A program made the position numbers and the translations under genes. A stretch of 64,000 nt of DNA, taken from the NCBI GenBank assembly GCA_020226215.1, contig CM035235.1, forward strand, positions 64,501 to 128,500, written 5' to 3'. Source of the stretch: Sindora glabra. Its lineage: Eukaryota; Streptophyta; Magnoliopsida; Fabales; Fabaceae. The notes beneath the pieces were generated by a model, which was not told where the DNA came from, searched no databases, and saw nothing but the letters and a program-made list of their open reading frames with translations. Below, in pieces: positions 58,591 to 64,000 of this stretch. How positions within the stretch are numbered: position 1 is the first letter of the stretch; every line of letters starts with the position of its first letter.

Positions 58591-61302
58591 ATATCGTTTC
58601 AATGAAAAATTGGAAAAAATATGATTTATAAACTAATCGAATGTTTCTTCTTTTTAAAGCTTGATCAAATCCATTCTTATTTTTGTAACCAATCAGGTTA
58701 CTAGGTTCTAATCCACATGTGTTAGCCACTAGCTACTAACTAGGGTTCAAACCAAAATGCTCTAAGGTTGATGTCATTACTATCAAGAGCTTTAATTTTT
58801 TAACTAGTTTTCTCCCAAAATAAGTTTGTAAAACAACTTATTAAGCAATAAAAATAATAATCATGGAAAATAGTTTCATAAAAGAAAGTATTTTGGCAAG
58901 TAGTTTTAAGTAAATTAGTTATAGTTTAAACATATTTCAAATCACATAAGTTCCTTCTTAATACAATTTGTATGGTTTCCATCTGTGAACCACTCAGAAA
59001 TAATCTATCAAAGTTCCAACTTTGAAATCATTGTAACATTTTATATTTCATTTCCAAATATATAAATTGTTCCATATTCATTAATTTAAAATTATTTTAT
59101 CATTTGCAAAAATCATGACTTTTCAATATATTTAAACAAGCATTTTCCACAAATAGTCTTACTTCAATGAAAAAAACTGGTATGAACCATTTGAATCATC
59201 ATACCATCATTTTAATCACATTTCTTATACCTATAACTTAAGAGAAGGTTTTTAAATTACTTTTCTAAGAAAACTTAGAGCTCTAACATATTAAATAAGT
59301 AAAATATGTATAAATTAAAATAAATGAATAATTAATGAAATTAATGATTTAAAAATATAGAAATAGTTGGAATAACATAAAAAAATGTTAAAATATGCAT
59401 TACCTACTCACAATAATAGCCATTTCTCTTTGGGTTTGACTTCATAACCTTTCATCAATGATAAGAGCTTATAGGTAGGGCTTTTTTAACCTTTTACAAG
59501 TATTAAATGATATTTACATCATCAATTAACTCATGTATACACCAAACTTCTAATATTTGTCCTTATATTAAAAACTTCCTAAATCAACACTCAAGCCCTA
59601 TGATGACAAGAATCTAATTATTGACTACCTAGAACCTAAACTAAGTTAATCTAACTCTTAATTAAGAGAATGGACCTTAAGATTACTTTAATAAATCAAA
59701 AGAACAAGAATATTAGAATAAATCAACTTGGGATTTGTTAACCAAGCATATCTGTGAGTTTAAACTAACTTATTGCTAAAATTTTGTGTTACGCCAACAA
59801 ATATTAGCAAAGAAATGGAGGATAGGATAATTGGTTATTAGCCTAAGTTATTTTAGGTTTTGGTTACTCCTACACCTTATTTCCATATTCTAGGTCTAGA
59901 TTATTCTTGTATCTTATTTTCATTTACGCCATGTCTTTAATTTATATTTTAATCTCTATTTATTTAATATATAAATATAAATAAGGAAATATCCTCTATT
60001 TGGATTCAAATAAAATATTGAAAAAAATAAAAAAATTTTAAAGAATAAGGATCTAGATTTTAGATTTTAATTCAAAATTATAAATTTTGATAGTTTTGCA
60101 CATTTTCACCTTGTTAAAAAGCCACTTAAAAATGTTCAAAAATCCATTAAGATTAAAAAATATCAAATTAACTATTATTGAAGTTTTTATTTTTAAAATA
60201 GTATATATTTTATATAACCTCCCAATGAAATGACCCAAACTCAGAAAAATTTCAAGAAATTCTGAATGACTTAGCTCATCAACAATAAGAGCTAAATAAA
60301 TTAAAAACATGTTAAGGCATCTAATAAAGCTATAAAAATACAATAATTTAAGGTTAATAAAGATAATCCCAAGTTCACAATAATCCTATATACCTTTATA
60401 CTACACTATAACACATTTAGACTGCTTATTAATGAGAAGGTCATTACAAAAAAAGCCTTTTCCTATAGTAGGCTAGCGTAAAAATAATGTAGGCATAAAA
60501 GGTTAGCCCAAATTTGGACATTTTATGGATTATTAGGTTCAATCTTAACAATAAATTAGGAAAGATTCTTAAGCCTAAAGGCAAATGGAGCTAATCACAC
60601 TATTAAGCTGTTAACGGTGTAGGTATAAAAAACTTTAAAATATAAATGAAAAAAATCAATAAAAGAGAAATTCATATGAGATGGGTGGATTATAGCTTGA
60701 ATATATTTAAATTCTAACACAACAAATACTCCAATTTTTGCCAAAACCTCATGTAAGTCATAACTTAAGTTTATGTTTTCCTATAAGTAGGCCAAAACAA
60801 GTCAGTTTAAAGACATCTATCGACTTTCACTTAAAATAATAGCTAAAAGAATGTAAAAAGAATAAATTTCTAATGTAAAAATGCAAAATAAATGTTTACA
60901 TAGCTAATAAAGAAGAAGAGCCACATGCTTAGTATTAGAAATGGTTAACTCAAGTTTACTCATATTAGTTCTAAGAAAAGTTATGTAAGTAAAGGATATC
61001 ACATCATGTATAAATAAATTTTTATAACTTTTATTACTTGGCTTTAAAAGAGGAGTGATGTAGTCACCAATAACTGACAATCTTGTTAAGGTTGAAAAGT
61101 GTTAAACCCATCATAACACAAAGTAAATGAAAATTATTAGTCTACGAAGACTAAAAGGTTAGACTAGAACCTAAAAGTGGTAATTACATTTATGAGACTA
61201 ACAAGAAAGTTAGATGATGTAAAAAAAATCTCAAGGTTTTCCAAACTATTCCTTTTTTTCAAATTGAACCCGATCTAGCTAAGCCAAATATTCATTAAAA
61301 GG
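58591..61302. other. Unassigned AT-rich region
   Basis: No coding region or recognised repeat was identified. The reverse frame at 60053-60343 and similar short frames have no family resemblance. The region may contain further unrecognised transposon debris, such as an LTR of element G. Confidence 0.4.
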
Positions 61303-61578
61303 ATGAGACAAGTTTTTAAAAACCCTAGGTTTTTTTGTAATCTAATGAAAAGTAAGCATAATGTTAGAAGTAAACATAGGTTTTTTAGGAAAAAAACAAA
61401 TCATGATCATTTTTATGACATGGATAAAAATTGGGTCAATGTAATAAGGAGTAGATTCACATTAAGCATATTAAAAGTTGAGGAAGGGGATAATACCTGG
61501 TGCGTTAACATAGAGATTTTTGTTAAGGTAGGATCATTTATCCTTACTTGTCCCAAAGCTTGGGTGGTTGAACCTTGA
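61303..61578 (+). CDS. Short open frame, unrecognised, probably not a gene
   Basis: A 91-codon frame (MRQVFKNPRFFCNLMKSKH, ending KAWVVEP), rich in Arg, Lys and Phe in its first half. No domain was recognised. It overlaps a reverse frame at 61413-61631, and nothing upstream looks like a promoter that would favour it. It is listed only because it is one of the longer open frames outside the transposons. Confidence 0.12.
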   Translation: MRQVFKNPRFFCNLMKSKHNVRSKHRFFRKKTNHDHFYDMDKNWVNVIRSRFTLSILKVEEGDNTWCVNIEIFVKVGSFILTCPKAWVVEP

Positions 61579-63532
61579 GCAAATGATGAATCAGTCACCG
61601 TTGTTCTATTTTGGAGAAAGGAAAGAGTCAAAGCACATATTTAGGAATGGGTTAAGAGTAGAAATCACAAAAATAAGAATAAAGTAATTGTAAATGAAGT
61701 GGAAGAATGACAGAGAGGAAAGGCAATATTTAAAAGGAAAATTATAAGTGGACTTTAATAAATTTAATGGACCTTTATTATGATTATTCATGCCTAAAGG
61801 TAGGTTGCATTGAAAAGACACATTTGTACACTTCTCATAATGATGCACCTTGAGTCACACAAGGTTGAAAAGCAGTTAATAGACCTCAATCGACCATGTG
61901 TCTTTTAGTAGATTTCAAGAGATATGCTCATTGGAAGCATATAAAAATTCTATCCATTATGAACTTTGAATAAAGTAAGAAGAAACTCCTAAGATTTGAA
62001 TAAACAAAAAGTTAAGGCTAATAAAGTTAAAAAGGTGGCAAGTAATAACATGTCACCTTTTTTGGATCTTTCAATACACAATAAAGTAGAAATAATCTTT
62101 CGATAATCTTTAAGTTAAAAAGATTCAAAACAATTTGGCTTCATTTTCCTTCAACTCTAAATTAAACATTGAAACTAAAGGACCCATATTTCAACTATTT
62201 TCATGAAATCTTGGTAGTTTAGTGAAATTATTTTGCTTAAGCAAAAGGGAAAAAGGTAGGAGTTTGTGAGAAGACACCCATATATTGATGTGACAGCATT
62301 GTTAAAAGATCAACTAGATATTAGTTAGAAAGAAAGATAGCTGACATAATTGTTTGGTTGAATGTGATAGAAGAATGTTAAAAGAATGAAGATCATGGAT
62401 AATTATCCCATTTATGGTGAGACCACCATTCCATCATGGGTAATTACTCCATTATTGGTGGGCTATTTCCTAGACCATGTAAACACGTAGTTACCGCTAA
62501 TTCCAAGAAGTTAAGGCCCATAATGTTAACATATAACCAACCACTCCAGGGCCACAAGTCTATAAATATCTTCACGGTGACATGCAAGAGGTTCCATTTT
62601 GTCAATTTAATTCCAAAAGACAAATTTACACATATTTCATATTTTGCATACCTTGCACCTTATTAGCCTAGAAATCGCAACTTCTCCTGTTGCCATTTGA
62701 GCAATTCCACATAGATTCCCTTCAACGGCATGTGCTAAGCTAGTTAGGATCTTGGAACTTGTAACATAGTTAATGCACTCCCATTCTCAAGGAAGGCTCA
62801 ATAAAAAGTTAATGACCACATAGGCTTTTTTTGTCAAATTGCTCTCATTCTATGCAATTTTGTATGATTACCTTTGTCTGCTTACATATTTTTGCACATT
62901 TGTTCATTATTGTTTCTACTTTGTATCGCTCCTACTCATATTACATAGTTATTATATCAGATCTTTGTCATTGAACTATGTATACGAATCTTGATTTATT
63001 CATTGATAGTTAAAGTTACTTTCTTTAATATATTGCAATTTTAATGAGACAAGCAAGCTGTAAGATGATTCTTTGTTATTGATGTGATTGAAAGCATGTC
63101 GATCTCGGTTGAATAGAAACCCTTCTCCAGCACCATGGATAATCGCCATCTCATTGCCCTAGAAGCAAACGATTTATAGAAGGGATCAAGGGATTATCAA
63201 TTTCTTGGGGCTAATTTAGGATTAGAAAAACTTATGCTCCCACTTTTTAATTTTGCCTTCACCATAAACTATTTTTCAAGTACATTGGTCCCCATCAAAT
63301 CTTCCAAAACCCCTTGGCACCGTTTGCCCAAAATAAAATTGACTCGCCCCTCCAGTTCGTCTTTTTATCTTCATGCCTGAAAATCAAATCCGTCCGTCTC
63401 CTTCACCTTCTATATCATATTCCTAGTTTCTACTCAGTTTTTTGAAATTACTCACCCAATACTCAAATCATTGCTTGCATCTCCTTCTACATCAACTTCG
63501 TTGCTTTCTCTTCTCGATCAAATTGTCTTAGG
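61579..63532 (+). promoter_or_regulatory. Upstream region and 5' untranslated region of Elongin C
   Basis: Composition becomes less AT-rich from about 62.3 kb. The final 150 bp before 63533 is pyrimidine-rich (CTCCTTCTAC, CTTTCTCTTCTCG), typical of a plant 5' untranslated region. A possible TATA-like CTATATCAT lies near 63409, and a GGCCCA (site II-like) element at about 62516. No other gene is recognised; the frame at 62436-62666 has no family resemblance. Confidence 0.45.
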
Positions 63533-63765
63533 GTAAGTTCTTTTTCTCTAATTAACTGCTTGTGGTCACAGATCTATCATTTTTTTCTAATGCATATGTG
63601 CTTCCAGCTCTTGTGCTCATTCCGTTTAACTTCTATTTCGATATGGGTTTTTGGATCTGAATGTTTATTTGGGTTTCGATCTGAAATGACAAATTCCTTC
63701 CTCAAGTAGACCTTGGCTCGTCCTGTACTTGCAACGACTTGTGAAGGTGAATCCGGTTGGGTGAG
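63533..63765 (+). other. Likely 5' UTR intron and leader of Elongin C
   Basis: A strong splice donor, AGG|GTAAGT, is at 63532/63533, followed by T-rich sequence. The acceptor is not certain: candidates are the AG at about 63607 (TGCTTCCAG) and the AGs nearer the start codon. A UTR intron just before the start codon is common in plant housekeeping genes. Confidence 0.5.
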
Positions 63766-63877
63766 ATGGGAAAGGAAGATACTGTGAAGCTAATCAGTGC
63801 TGAAGGATTCGAATTTGTGGTTGATAAAGAAGCTGCAATGGTTTCTCAAACCATACATAACATGCTTACTTCTCCAG
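63766..63877 (+). CDS. Elongin C, first coding exon (partial gene)
   Basis: The exon encodes MGKEDTVKLISAEGFEFVV and then DKEAAMVSQTIHNMLTSP, followed by the first base of a Gly codon. This is the conserved N-terminus of plant Elongin C, a small Skp1/BTB-fold adaptor of about 95-100 residues. In animals it joins Elongin B and cullin-RING ubiquitin ligases or Elongin A; the plant protein also binds an Elongin A homologue. The exon ends at a good donor (CCAG|GTGTGT) after 63877, giving a phase-1 intron; the next residues should be GGF or similar, beyond 64000. The start is the ATG at 63766: the upstream in-frame codon at 63757 is TTG. No stops or damage are seen, in contrast to the rest of the window. 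Confidence 0.93.
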
Positions 63878-64000
63878 GTGTGTCTCTTATTGCAATCTCT
63901 ATTTTGTCAATTTCTTTCTTTCATTTTTCATTTTCAACGGAATTAGGGTTTCAATTTTAATCGGTGACAGAACCGCTACATGATAGATTGATAAAATTTC

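Noticed and set aside
60053..60343. 96-residue reverse frame as a membrane protein gene
   Set aside because: Hydrophobicity is what AT-rich random frames give; there is no family resemblance, splice structure or promoter.
63757..63765. Upstream start giving MGEMGKED for Elongin C
   Set aside because: The codon at 63757 is TTG, not ATG. The first ATG is at 63766 and gives the N-terminus expected for plant Elongin C.

Overview
The window looks like plant nuclear DNA, most likely from a eudicot, although the species cannot be named from the sequence. It is very AT-rich. About 50 kb is a stack of decayed plant retrotransposons, and the only convincing host gene is at the extreme right: the first coding exon of an Elongin C gene (start codon at 63766, GT splice site after 63877, running off the window edge).

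Layout. 1-3470 holds degraded reverse-strand sequence: an LTR- or promoter-like piece with a TATA box, then a broken coding stretch. A solo LTR with a perfect target-site duplication (TSD) lies at 3576-5245. 5251-7544 has no recognisable gene but carries a 40-bp periodic repeat. From 7545 to 51495 there is one nested transposon stack, whose order of assembly can be read from its TSDs. The outermost element, A2 (minus strand), is an Athila-like Ty3/gypsy element that inserted into the reverse transcriptase of a second gypsy element, G, whose right part survives at 51496-54190. A1 (8531-16695, TSD AACTT/AATTT) and A3 (19677-48239, TSD TTTAT) both landed inside A2. A3 then received an RTE-type LINE (24017-26539), the related element A4 in its 3' LTR (29674-38265, TSD GTTGG/GTTAG) and a Ty1/copia element in the same LTR (38531-48230, TSD GCAAG). 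The copia 5' LTR in turn received a non-autonomous hAT element (38545-40310, TSD GTTGCTAG/GTTACTAG).

A1 to A4 and two further LTR remnants belong to one family: LTRs of about 1.6 kb, a decayed tRNA-Asp-type primer binding site (PBS), a gag gene, an aspartic protease and a cysteine-bearing tail, but no reverse transcriptase, RNase H or integrase. They were probably mobilised by enzymes supplied in trans. No coding region in the stack is intact, and the stops and lost active-site residues are mostly of the C-to-T / G-to-A kind expected from deamination of methylated cytosine.

54191-61300 holds antisense coding debris, a deleted LTR (57618-58590) and unassigned sequence. From about 62.3 kb the composition becomes less AT-rich towards the Elongin C promoter, 5' UTR (with a likely UTR intron starting at 63533) and first coding exon. 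All domain calls come from reading translations by eye; no database search or alignment was run.
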